In this document: one piece after another, positions 16,656-25,034 of the stretch
How positions within the stretch are numbered: position 1 is the stretch's first letter
Layout: each line of letters begins with the position of its first letter
Origin: Hyphomicrobiaceae bacterium
GTDB lineage: Bacteria; Pseudomonadota; Alphaproteobacteria; Rhizobiales; Hyphomicrobiaceae
Reading direction: 5' to 3'
Length of the DNA: 64,000 bases
Assembly (NCBI GenBank): GCA_020638055.1
Contig: JACKJH010000003.1
Location: 310,001-374,000 of the forward strand
The notes under the pieces: model-generated
Told to the model about the DNA's origin: nothing
Database searches by the model: none
What the model saw: only the letters and a program-made list of their open reading frames with translations
Program-made: the position numbers and the translations under genes

Positions 16656-17960
16656 ATGGACGACGGCACAGTGAATGAGCCAATGACCCCAAGCGAGCAG
16701 GTTTCATCGCGCCTGGCGCCTCGGCGCCCGGCAACGGCCGTCTGCATCGGCAATGTTGTGATGGGCGGCAATCATCCCATTGTCGTCCAGTCGATGACCA
16801 ACACCGATACCGCCGACATTGCGGCAACGGTGAAACAGGTCGCCGCACTGGCGCGCGCAGGCTCCGAACTCGTGCGCATCACGGTGGACCGCGACGAGGC
16901 GGCCAAGGCGGTGCCGCACATCGTCGAGAAGCTGCGTGCTCAAGGCATAGCCGTGCCGCTTGTTGGTGACTTCCACTATATCGGCCACAAGCTGCTGGCT
17001 GAAAATCCCGCCACAGCGCAAGCCCTTGACAAGTATCGCATCAACCCGGGTAACGTTGGTTTCAAGGCCAAGAAAGACCGCCAGTTCGGCGACATCATCG
17101 AACTTGCTATGAAGCACGACAAGCCGGTCCGCATCGGCGTCAATTGGGGGTCGCTCGATCAGGAACTGCTGACACATCTGATGGACGAAAACGCCAGGTC
17201 CGCTGAGCCCAAGGATGCGCGCGAAGTGATGCACGAGGCGATCGTACAATCCGCGCTGCTATCTGCTCAACGCGCCGAGGCGCTGGGACTCTCTGCCGAC
17301 AAGATAGTGATTTCCGCAAAAGTGTCCGCCGTCCAGGATCTCATCAACGTTTATGCGATGCTTAGCCGCCGCTGCTCCTATGCGTTGCACCTGGGGCTCA
17401 CCGAAGCAGGCATGGGCTCCAAAGGCATCGTCGCATCAACAGCCGCAATGTCGGTGCTACTGCAACACGGCATCGGCGACACCATCCGCGTTTCATTGAC
17501 ACCCGAACCAGGTGGCGACCGTACGCTTGAAGTCAAAGTTGCCCAGGAAATCTTGCAAACGATGGGCTTGCGCTCGTTCGTGCCCATTGTTGCGGCGTGT
17601 CCTGGCTGCGGTCGAACGACGTCCACCGTTTTCCAGGAATTGGCGCGTGACGTGGAAACGATGATCCGCGAGCGCATGCCGGAATGGCGCAGGAATTACC
17701 CCGGGGTCGAGACGCTTAACCTCGCGGTTATGGGCTGCATTGTGAACGGCCCGGGCGAGTCAAAGCACGCCGACGTCGGCATTTCTTTGCCCGGGACGGG
17801 AGAACAACCGGCCGCGCCCGTTTTCATCGACGGCAAGAAAGTTTTGACCTTGCGCGGTCCCAATATTGCCGCCGAGTTCAAGCAAATTGTGGAAGACTAC
17901 ATCGCGCGTCGTTTTGGCCCACTCGCGCAAAAGCCGGAAAAGATCAGAGTTTCAGAATGA
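16656..17960 (+). CDS. ispG: 4-hydroxy-3-methylbut-2-enyl diphosphate synthase
   Basis: A 434-residue IspG (GcpE), the [4Fe-4S] enzyme converting MEcPP to HMBPP in the non-mevalonate isoprenoid pathway. The TIM-barrel part is recognisable from VVMGGNHPIVVQSMTNTDT and the central KYRINPGNVG segment. The cluster ligands lie in VAACPGCGRTT and NLAVMGCIVNGPGESKHAD. I use the ATG at 16656; in-frame ATGs at 16620 and 16683 are alternatives. It works upstream of IspA, encoded 4 kb away, in the same pathway. The leader is made of family 1 repeats. Confidence 0.96.
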   Translation: MDDGTVNEPMTPSEQVSSRLAPRRPATAVCIGNVVMGGNHPIVVQSMTNTDTADIAATVKQVAALARAGSELVRITVDRDEAAKAVPHIVEKLRAQGIAVPLVGDFHYIGHKLLAENPATAQALDKYRINPGNVGFKAKKDRQFGDIIELAMKHDKPVRIGVNWGSLDQELLTHLMDENARSAEPKDAREVMHEAIVQSALLSAQRAEALGLSADKIVISAKVSAVQDLINVYAMLSRRCSYALHLGLTEAGMGSKGIVASTAAMSVLLQHGIGDTIRVSLTPEPGGDRTLEVKVAQEILQTMGLRSFVPIVAACPGCGRTTSTVFQELARDVETMIRERMPEWRRNYPGVETLNLAVMGCIVNGPGESKHADVGISLPGTGEQPAAPVFIDGKKVLTLRGPNIAAEFKQIVEDYIARRFGPLAQKPEKIRVSE

Positions 17961-18097
17961 TCGACGTGAGCATAACGCACAATTTTGCGAGTGTGTGATT
18001 TTTGTGATGTTTTCATTCACCAAATCTCCGCCATATTCCCGGCGTTGTTCCATCGCCAAGCTTTGAGTTGCGATGATCCAGAGAGGGGAATGCGTTC

Positions 18098-18823
18098 ATG
18101 TCTAAGTTCAAGGAAATCCGCGCCGTGTCGGCTGCGGTTGCAGTCGCGGCGGCGCTGTCTGTGTCGGCCGTCACTATGCCGGCTGAGGCCGCCGACCTTG
18201 GTGGCTATGATGCCAACGTCGAGCCGATCGATAATTCGCCGCCCGTCCGCCTGTTCAACTGGCACGGCTTTTACGCCGGCATCAATGGCGGCTATGCGTG
18301 GGGAAACACGGAAGCAGCCATCATAGACGATGACGCGTACGTAAACGACGTTGGCTCAGTGGATCCGAGCGGTTTCCTCGGTGGCGGCCAGATCGGTTTC
18401 AACGCGCTGTTTGGCAACTTCCTCATTGGCGTTGAAGCGGACCTGCAAGGCGGCTGGGTCGATGGCAAAGACCGGGCGGGGGTAGATTTTGCATCCGCGG
18501 ATCTCAATTGGCTTTCAACCATCAGGGCACGCGCAGGCTTTGCCGCAGACAGGATGCTGATCTATGCGACAGGTGGTGTTGCCTGGGCCGATATGGATTA
18601 TACCGCGAATGTTAATGGCAACAGGTTCAGCGGTGGCGAAACGGCGACGGGTTATGCAGTAGGTGGCGGCATCGAATGGGCGCTTTCCACCAACTGGACG
18701 GCAAAGGCCGAGTACCTCTACATCGATCTCGACGATACGCGTATCAGTGATGGGGCAGGAGACGCAGCGAAATTCGACAACGCCTTCCACACCATGCGCG
18801 TCGGTCTGAACTACAAGTTCTGA
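18098..18823 (+). CDS. Outer-membrane beta-barrel protein (Omp31/RopB-like)
   Basis: A 241-residue exported protein. A Sec signal peptide of about 31 residues ends at PAEAADL. The mature part starts with the pattern typical of small alphaproteobacterial porin-like barrels (WHGFYAGINGGYAWG) and has alternating amphipathic strands with a terminal aromatic, FHTMRVGLNYKF, as required for outer-membrane assembly. Similar proteins are abundant structural outer-membrane proteins; a specific substrate cannot be given. It is followed by a strong intrinsic terminator, consistent with a single-gene transcript. Confidence 0.9.
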   Translation: MSKFKEIRAVSAAVAVAAALSVSAVTMPAEAADLGGYDANVEPIDNSPPVRLFNWHGFYAGINGGYAWGNTEAAIIDDDAYVNDVGSVDPSGFLGGGQIGFNALFGNFLIGVEADLQGGWVDGKDRAGVDFASADLNWLSTIRARAGFAADRMLIYATGGVAWADMDYTANVNGNRFSGGETATGYAVGGGIEWALSTNWTAKAEYLYIDLDDTRISDGAGDAAKFDNAFHTMRVGLNYKF

Positions 18824-18884
18824 ATATCGCGCCCCAAGCGCGCCGGATAACACACCCGCTGGATGTGCAAATCCAAAACAACAA

Positions 18885-18916
18885 CCGCCCGCGGCCAGTC
18901 GGTCGCGGGCGTTTTG
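18885..18916 (+). terminator. Intrinsic terminator after the outer-membrane protein gene
   Basis: A GC-rich hairpin CGCCCGCGGCC / GGTCGCGGGCG (one internal mismatch, 4-nt loop), followed by TTTT, 62 bp after the stop codon. Confidence 0.85.
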
Positions 18917-19048
18917 CGTAAACGCGATTTGTAGCAGTGCTCCCCACCAATTTGCCAATATTGCCGTCAGCCTTCCCTTGGCGCCGCGCCTCAAAGCACC
19001 CTATGCTTGGCCCACATCATTTGAGCCAAGTGGGAGTCCTGAAAACAC

Positions 19049-20578
19049 ATGGGCGGCATCGCCACTGCAACGTTGGTCTGGCTGTCGCTGGGACTGTTGA
19101 TCTACGTCGTCGTTCTCTTCGTCATCCACCGCGGGGTGCGGCGCAAGCAGGTCGGCCGCGAGCATGACCTGTCGGAATTCTTCATCTCCGGCCGCGACCT
19201 GGACCTGAAGACCGCAATTGCAACGCTCGGAGCAACCGAGATCGGCCTCATCACCATCGCCTACAACGCGCAGAAGGGTTTCAACGCGGGCTTTTCTGCG
19301 TTCCACATCGGCATTGCAGCACTCATCGGATGTCTCGCCGTAGGGTTGACCGGCTTCGTTGTAAAGCCGGTCCGCGCCGCAGGCGTAATGACATTGCCGG
19401 AATACTACGGCGAGCGCTACGGCCAGGACGTGCGCGTGTTCGGCGCCGCCGTCATGGCGTTGGGCGGCATTCTCAACATGGGGCTGTTCGTCAAGGTCGC
19501 CGCACTCTTTATCATCACGTTGCTGGGCGTGGAAGCGCAACCTGCTGTCGTCATCGGGCTCATGGTGGCGCTGGTGGCGATCGCCGTCGTCTACACGGCA
19601 TTTGGCGGTATGCGCGCAGTGGTGGCGACCGATGTTTTTCAGTTCGTGCTGCTGACCGTCGGCGTCGTGGTGGCCATCGTAGCACTTTTGCAGGTGGTGC
19701 CGTTTCAATCCGTTGTCGATGCGGTAGGGCAGCAAAAAGGAGCCGGAGGCTTCAACCCCGTCGTCAGCGAGGACTTCGGCCCAGCCTACATGCTCTGGAT
19801 GGTTCTGGTTGCCGGCGTGGTGTCCTCTGCAATTTGGCCCACGGCGCTGTCGCGTGCGCTGTGCATCAAAAAAGAAAGCGATGTGCCCAAAACCTACCTG
19901 ATCGCCTCCTTAATTTTCATGGGGCGCATGGTGCTGCCGGCATTCTTAGGGATCATTGCGATTGCCTATTTTTCAGGAGCAGGCGCGCAAATGGCCGCAA
20001 CGCTGTCGGCGCATGGACGCGATGCGGACCTGGTCGCAACACCGGTGATGCTGGGGGACGCGCTACCCGCCTGGCTGGTTGGCTTGCTGGCGGTGGCGAT
20101 GTTCGCATCCTTCATGTCGACCCAGGACAGTTACCTGTTCTGCTGGTCTTCGATCATAGCTCGCGACATCCTTGCACCTTTGGGCGGACGCAACGACGAC
20201 GCCAGTTTTCAGATCTGGGCCACCCGCATCGGCATTGTGCTGATTGCGCTCTATGAGATCTATTGGGGCCTTATCTACGAGGGCGGGGAAGACATCTGGG
20301 ACTATCTCGCTGTCTCCGGTTCGATCTATTTCTGCTCGGGGCTCGTGCTGCTTGCAGGCGGTGCTTATTGGCCGCGCGCAACGAGGCGCGGAGCCTTGGC
20401 CGCGCTGATATTGGGCTTCACGGCATTGGTCGGTCTCGGCCCCGTCAAGACGGCGCTCGGTCTGGCGGACGCATCTGCACCCGTCATCGGCTTTGTTGCC
20501 ATTGGCCTTTCGCTGGCCGGTTTTATCATCGGCTCTCTTAGCGAGCGCGCACCGGCTTCAACCTCGGCATCTGGTTGA
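19049..20578 (+). CDS. Sodium:solute symporter family transporter
   Basis: A 509-residue integral membrane protein of the SSS (solute:sodium symporter) family. About 13 hydrophobic helices are visible. The N-terminus carries the family-typical SEFFISGRDLDLKTAIATLG, and the middle has TAFGGMRAVVATDVFQFVLL, a strongly conserved SSS stretch. The substrate cannot be assigned from sequence alone. The ATG at 19049 has GGGAG upstream. It is convergent with ispA. A 244-codon antisense frame across its 5' half is a shadow. Confidence 0.92.
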   Translation: MGGIATATLVWLSLGLLIYVVVLFVIHRGVRRKQVGREHDLSEFFISGRDLDLKTAIATLGATEIGLITIAYNAQKGFNAGFSAFHIGIAALIGCLAVGLTGFVVKPVRAAGVMTLPEYYGERYGQDVRVFGAAVMALGGILNMGLFVKVAALFIITLLGVEAQPAVVIGLMVALVAIAVVYTAFGGMRAVVATDVFQFVLLTVGVVVAIVALLQVVPFQSVVDAVGQQKGAGGFNPVVSEDFGPAYMLWMVLVAGVVSSAIWPTALSRALCIKKESDVPKTYLIASLIFMGRMVLPAFLGIIAIAYFSGAGAQMAATLSAHGRDADLVATPVMLGDALPAWLVGLLAVAMFASFMSTQDSYLFCWSSIIARDILAPLGGRNDDASFQIWATRIGIVLIALYEIYWGLIYEGGEDIWDYLAVSGSIYFCSGLVLLAGGAYWPRATRRGALAALILGFTALVGLGPVKTALGLADASAPVIGFVAIGLSLAGFIIGSLSERAPASTSASG

Positions 20579-20610
20579 CGGATGCAACATCGTCCACCAA
20601 CGCACAAAAC

Positions 20611-21558
20611 TCAATTGCGCCGGTTTACAACGAATGATGCGGCTTGAGCCAGCGTTACACCTTGCGCACCGAATGGTTTCAGCAGTGCAATAGCTTCGCG
20701 TTCAAGTTCGGCAAGCTGCAAACGTGCGGCTTCCAGTCCCATCAACGAAACAAGCGTCGCCTTGCCCGCATCCGCATCTTTGGCGACAGCCTTGCCCACT
20801 TCCTCAGGTGTGCCTTCAACGTCGAGCAGATCATCGGCGATCTGGAATGCAAACCCCAGCACGTCGCCAAAACTCTTCATGCGCTCACAGTCAGCGGCAC
20901 GCGCCCCGGCCAGTATTGGACCCGATGCGCACGCAAAGCGGATCAACGCACCCGTCTTCATGCTTTGCAGGCTGCGAATGCTTTGCAATGTCGCGGCCCC
21001 GGATTCATCGATCTTTTCTGCTTCCAAATCCAGCGCCTGTCCGCCAACCATACCGCGCGCACCCGATGCGCTGGCCAGTTCGCCTATCAGTGCCAGGCGA
21101 ATGGCAGCGTCCGCATGCGTTTCAGGCTGAGCCAGGATCTCGAAAGCGAACGTAAGCAGGCCGTCGCCTGCCAGAATGGCGGTCCATTCGTCATAGGCGT
21201 GCCAGACGGTCGGTTGCCCGCGCCGCATCGTATCGTTGTCCATTGCCGGCAGGTCGTCATGCGCCAGAGAGTAGCAATGAAGACATTCCAGCGCCGCGGC
21301 AGTGTTAAGCGCCTCATCCTCACAAATGCCAAACAAGGCTGCGCTTTCTATCACCAGGAAGGGGCGGAACCGCTTTCCCCCGCCAAGCACGGCGTGACGA
21401 ATGGCGGCAGCCAGCCTGCTTGAGGTTTGCTCTGGCGGCGCAAGCTCGTCGAGCAGCTTGGTTAATCGAGCTTCGGTCGCGGCCGCAGCCCGGCCTAGTT
21501 TTTGCGTGAATGTCATCAGTGTTCTAATAAGGCCTTGAGAGGTGAAGGTGCTCACCAT
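20611..21558 (-). CDS. ispA: Polyprenyl (farnesyl/geranylgeranyl) diphosphate synthase
   Basis: A class I trans-prenyltransferase of about 315 residues that condenses IPP with allylic diphosphates. The first aspartate-rich motif is HDDLPAMDNDTMRRG and the second is QIADDLLDVEG, with GGKRFRPFL near the N-terminus for IPP binding. The spacing and the DDLPAMDN motif match bacterial short-chain FPP synthases (IspA). I use the ATG at 21558, which follows GGGAG; an in-frame GTG at 21582 and ATG at 21516 are possible. It supplies precursors for ubiquinone, undecaprenyl phosphate and hopanoids, downstream of IspG. Confidence 0.93.
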   Translation of the reverse strand: MVSTFTSQGLIRTLMTFTQKLGRAAAATEARLTKLLDELAPPEQTSSRLAAAIRHAVLGGGKRFRPFLVIESAALFGICEDEALNTAAALECLHCYSLAHDDLPAMDNDTMRRGQPTVWHAYDEWTAILAGDGLLTFAFEILAQPETHADAAIRLALIGELASASGARGMVGGQALDLEAEKIDESGAATLQSIRSLQSMKTGALIRFACASGPILAGARAADCERMKSFGDVLGFAFQIADDLLDVEGTPEEVGKAVAKDADAGKATLVSLMGLEAARLQLAELEREAIALLKPFGAQGVTLAQAASFVVNRRN

Positions 21559-21641
21559 ACTGTTTGCCGGCTCCCGTTGCACTCGTGCCGGCTGCTAAAC
21601 GGTGAAGGCGGGGTATAGCACCAGTCCCGTCGAAGGGCAGC

Positions 21642-23702
21642 ATGAGCGGATCTTCCGACGGTTTCAGTGAAGCTAAGAACACGGTCATGCCGGACGAACG
21701 GGTTTACGCTGGCTTTCGCGTTACTGCGGCACAAAATTTTATCGTGGAAACGATTAAAGCCGTTCTCAGCACACCTCATGGCCCTGCGCGAGCCCCCCAG
21801 GCAGCCGGTGCCCGTTTGGCGCAAAGTGCAGCGCGCGGCGCAGTGCTCGCAGCCACCCGGAGGCGTCAACAACAGACTGCGAGATCCGTGAACCTTGAAC
21901 CGTTGCTGGTGCCGGCGGTTACAGCCCGGTTGCCCGACATTTCCAGCATCGTCTCACAGCAGAACCGCCACCTCGCAAATGTGTCCCACCCCCAGACCGG
22001 CGCTCACGCGACACCATCCTCGCGTGTCGCCAAACCGGCATTTTCACCAGCCAGCGTGGAATTACCACAAATCCGCAGGCTGGCCGGACGTGAGTACGAA
22101 CCGGCAGTATCTCATGGCGCATCTCTCGCCCGCCGTGCCGTAATTGGCGCCGTCCGGGCAGCAACGCGTGCGCCAAAGCGCCAAACAGGTATCGAGCGCA
22201 AATCAGGGCAAATGCCGGAGTCGGGGCCAATACCAGTCCGCGTTTCTCAGGCAGACGTAACGTTCAAGACCGCTCAACCCGACAGAGTCGTAGGGCAGCA
22301 ACTTGCCGACGATACGCCCCCGCCAACGCAAACTTCGCCCGCGGCGTCTTTAGCCCGGCAAACGCAAGTCGAACAAAGCAAAGCAGGCGTACCCGACCTC
22401 GCAAACGCTGGCCGGCAGCGTGCGCATGATTGGGACCAGGTCGACGCACCGGTTGAGGTTTGGGCTGATCGGCAGCAATCGTTGCCAGACGCACCCCTGG
22501 AACCACCGCTGGACGCACCCGTCGAGATCCCTCAGGAAGAACCGCAACCGCCACCAGTGAAGCCTTTGGGCGACGTGGAGACTGGGCGAGAAGCCTTCGC
22601 GAGGCCCGATCCCCCGCAGGATCAAGATCACCACGTGTCGCAATCGACAACGGCGCAATCGTTGCCAGAGCCGGCAGTGAAGGAGCCGGCAGCGCAGGAC
22701 CATGCCGCAACAGGTGAGGCGACCTCGCCGTTGGCACGACGAATTGCGCCATCACCGCAATGGGTTCCCTCTGAGACTACAGCGCCTCAAACCGAGCCGC
22801 CAACGCCACCAGAAGACCACTCGCCATCACAAACGGCCATCGAGCACGGCGTGCCAGCCAGCAAGCTTGCCAGTAGGCCGGTCAACTCTGCAACCAGGGC
22901 CGTTCACGGAGCAACCGACGCCCAAGCAAACACATGGACTGGAAATTTTAGCGTACCGCGACCGGAAGCGCGCGATGGACCAGTACGGTCCAATGAACGA
23001 AAGCAGCCCGATAGATCATGGCGCGCGATTTCGCTCACCATATTGCGTTACGCGGCACTGGCATTTGCGGTCTGGTACGCAGCCATGTTCCTGCTCATCG
23101 TGCTGTTCAGGTTTATCGATCCGCCAGTTACGCCATTGATGGCCTGGCGCGCGATGACGGGCGAAAAAATATCGCACCAATGGGTCCCGATTTCGAAAAT
23201 ATCGCGAAATCTCCAAAGGTCTGTCGTGGTTTCGGAAGATGGGCGGTTTTGCCAGCATTGGGGCATTGACCCCGCCGAGATCGTTGCGGCGATCCACCGG
23301 GCACGGAACGGCACGCCGCGCGGCGCTTCAACCATTACGATGCAGGTCGCCAAGAACCTGTTTTTATGGTCATCGAAAAGCTACCTGCGCAAAGCGCTTG
23401 AGGCGCCACTAGCGATCACGGTGGACCTCGTTTGGCCAAAGGAACGGATTTTGGAGGTCTATCTGAATATTGCCGAATGGGGACCAGGCGTTTTCGGGGC
23501 ACAAGCTGCCGCGCGCTACCATTTCAATAAGTCGGTACGCAGCCTGAGCCAGCGTCAGGCCGCGCTTATGGCTGTTGCATTGCCAAATCCCATAAGGCGC
23601 AATGCTGGCAAACCGGGGCGCGGCACGTCGCGGCTGGCCCGCATTATCCAGGCACGGGCGGCTATATTTGGCGGTTTTGGCTGCATTCCAAATTCTCGAT
23701 AA
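21642..23702 (+). CDS. mtgA: Monofunctional peptidoglycan glycosyltransferase with long disordered N-terminus
   Basis: A 686-residue protein whose last 220 residues are a biosynthetic transglycosylase (GT51) of the MtgA type. One membrane helix lies near 466-490 (YAALAFAVWYAAMFLLIVL). The catalytic Glu is in VVSEDGRFCQHWG (near 531), followed by RGASTITMQVAKNLFLW and the second conserved Glu in ERILEVYLNIAEWGPG. MtgA polymerises glycan strands from lipid II. Typical MtgA is about 230 residues; here about 450 residues of Pro/Gln/Ala-rich, likely disordered sequence precede the helix. Two similar segments (ARLAQSAARGAVLAATRR and ASLARRAVIGAVRAATRA) occur within it. No in-frame stop interrupts the frame, but an internal start cannot be excluded. 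Confidence 0.88.
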   Translation: MSGSSDGFSEAKNTVMPDERVYAGFRVTAAQNFIVETIKAVLSTPHGPARAPQAAGARLAQSAARGAVLAATRRRQQQTARSVNLEPLLVPAVTARLPDISSIVSQQNRHLANVSHPQTGAHATPSSRVAKPAFSPASVELPQIRRLAGREYEPAVSHGASLARRAVIGAVRAATRAPKRQTGIERKSGQMPESGPIPVRVSQADVTFKTAQPDRVVGQQLADDTPPPTQTSPAASLARQTQVEQSKAGVPDLANAGRQRAHDWDQVDAPVEVWADRQQSLPDAPLEPPLDAPVEIPQEEPQPPPVKPLGDVETGREAFARPDPPQDQDHHVSQSTTAQSLPEPAVKEPAAQDHAATGEATSPLARRIAPSPQWVPSETTAPQTEPPTPPEDHSPSQTAIEHGVPASKLASRPVNSATRAVHGATDAQANTWTGNFSVPRPEARDGPVRSNERKQPDRSWRAISLTILRYAALAFAVWYAAMFLLIVLFRFIDPPVTPLMAWRAMTGEKISHQWVPISKISRNLQRSVVVSEDGRFCQHWGIDPAEIVAAIHRARNGTPRGASTITMQVAKNLFLWSSKSYLRKALEAPLAITVDLVWPKERILEVYLNIAEWGPGVFGAQAAARYHFNKSVRSLSQRQAALMAVALPNPIRRNAGKPGRGTSRLARIIQARAAIFGGFGCIPNSR

Positions 23703-23904
23703 TGCAATCTTGTCTGTCGCACGGGGCTGGCATTTGTGCGGCTTTACCAGTATAAGGCGCGCTGAAGCATTCCAGGTATCAGGCGGTGGCGCGGCAATGC
23801 GATCCTCAAGCTGCTGGAATTTCAACAAAAAATGGACCCGCAAGGTCTTGGTCGGCGTTCGGCCAAGGGCTTAGCAGGCGTTCAGGCATGAATGGAGTTT
23901 TCCA

Positions 23905-24090
23905 ATGGCCGTTCCAAGAAGCAAAGTTTCGCGCATGAAGCGAGGCCAACGTCGCGCCCATGACGCGTTGGCGCAACCTACCTACATTGAGGACAAAGAT
24001 TCCGGCGAGCGCCGCCGTCCCCATCACATCGACCTGAAAACAGGCATGTATCGCGGCCGCAAGATCCTTGAACCCAAGGCTGACGCCTAA
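23905..24090 (+). CDS. rpmF: 50S ribosomal protein L32
   Basis: A 61-residue L32, starting MAVPRSKVSRMKRGQRRAHD, the conserved N-terminus of the bL32 family. It lacks the zinc-binding CxxC pairs, as is usual in alphaproteobacteria. ATG start with TGGAG nearby. It follows mtgA on the same strand after about 200 bases. Confidence 0.98.
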   Translation: MAVPRSKVSRMKRGQRRAHDALAQPTYIEDKDSGERRRPHHIDLKTGMYRGRKILEPKADA

Positions 24091-24157
24091 GCTGGCGTGA
24101 TTTGGCGCCTACTGTTTAAAAATTTGGCGCGGTGGCCTTTCAGGGCAATGGCGTGCT

Positions 24158-24260
24158 AGAGCATGTTCAGCCGAAGTGTACGCGGTTCGGCGTGAAGAAC
24201 ATGCTCAAAATAAAAGAAAATAGATCGCGTTCGCGATTCGGTGAAAAGTGAACGCGATCT
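24158..24260. repeat. Family 2 composite palindrome (AGCATGTTCAGCCGAAG)
   Basis: A 103-bp unit with two hairpins separated by an A-rich spacer. The first hairpin is AGAGCATGTTCAGCCGAA ... TTCGGCGTGAAGAACATGCTC; the second is AGATCGCGTTC ... GAACGCGATCT. The overall plan is the same as family 1 but the sequences differ. This copy has compensatory GATC/GATC changes in the second stem relative to the copies near 38.4 and 59.7 kb. It lies in the roughly 300-base gap between rpmF and the next gene. Confidence 0.92.
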
Positions 24261-24392
24261 AGCGTCAATTGAGGCATGCAGTCTAACGCTTTCGCGGCAG
24301 TTTATTTTTGCGTGACGCCAGAACCGTTTGCGGTGAAATTGTCACAATCCCGCGTTAGGTGGGAAAGTCTGGAAAATTTTAGGGGAATTCTT

Positions 24393-24830
24393 ATGTCGCT
24401 CAGATCCATCCCTATGATGATAATCGCGTTCATCGTCTACAACGTCGTGGTTTTGATGGGCGGGGGCGACACCGCCGATGCTATTTTGCGCAAGGTAATC
24501 TTTTCGCTGCCGTCAATACGTGCTGATGCAGCCGGTGCTCGCGCATACTGGACGTTCACCTGGGGCGACCTCATTCTGCTGATTACGTTCCTGCTGCTGT
24601 TTGTGGAGATCTTGAAAGCAACCTACACCTCCACGGCCTCATTGCTTGATCACGGCTTTTCGATGCTGGTGTTTATCGCATGCCTGGTGGAGTTTCTCCT
24701 GGTTGATCGCGCGTTCACGTCGGTCTTCTTCATGATTATGGTCGCCACGCTGATTGACGTCGTAGCAGGGTACACAATCGGCATAAGGGTTGCGCGGCGC
24801 GACATTGGTTTTGGCGGTCTTCAAGGTTGA
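24393..24830 (+). CDS. Small four-helix membrane protein of unknown function
   Basis: A 145-residue hydrophobic protein with about four membrane helices: IPMMIIAFIVYNVVVLMGGG, WGDLILLITFLLLFVEILKA, GFSMLVFIACLVEFLLV and FMIMVATLIDVVAGYTIGI. I do not assign a family. I choose the ATG at 24393, which follows AGGGGAA, over a longer frame from 24276 that would begin in repeat-flanking DNA. A strong terminator lies 50 bp downstream. Confidence 0.85.
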   Translation: MSLRSIPMMIIAFIVYNVVVLMGGGDTADAILRKVIFSLPSIRADAAGARAYWTFTWGDLILLITFLLLFVEILKATYTSTASLLDHGFSMLVFIACLVEFLLVDRAFTSVFFMIMVATLIDVVAGYTIGIRVARRDIGFGGLQG

Positions 24831-24859
24831 GCCAAGCTCCTCCAATCGCTGGAGGACAT

Positions 24860-24937
24860 ATGCAACACGAAACGCTTCGAAAATGGACGAATGCGGCAAC
24901 GCGTTCGTCCATTTTTTATCGTAAGGCCATATTGTGA
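24860..24937 (+). CDS. Possible 25-codon peptide overlapping a terminator
   Basis: A short frame of 25 residues beginning MQHETLRKWTNAATRSS, with an excellent GGAGG 4 bases before its ATG. It overlaps completely the hairpin of the intrinsic terminator at 24880-24918. It could be a leader peptide, a small protein, or a chance frame whose GGAGG is coincidental. No codon run typical of attenuator leaders is present. Confidence 0.25.
   Translation: MQHETLRKWTNAATRSSIFYRKAIL
24880..24918 (+). terminator. Intrinsic terminator after the small membrane protein
   Basis: A 12-bp stem, AAAATGGACGAA paired with TTCGTCCATTTT, with a GC-containing loop that extends the stem (TGCGGCAACGCG) and a run of T after it. 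The A-rich left arm could make it function in both directions. Confidence 0.88.
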
Positions 24938-25034
24938 ATGCGATCAGCAACCTGCATTTTAAGGCTTGTTAGTAAATTGCACCTAATTTGGGCATAGGAA
25001 CTAATTTGATGGCGGCGCGCCCATCGAGTGGAGC

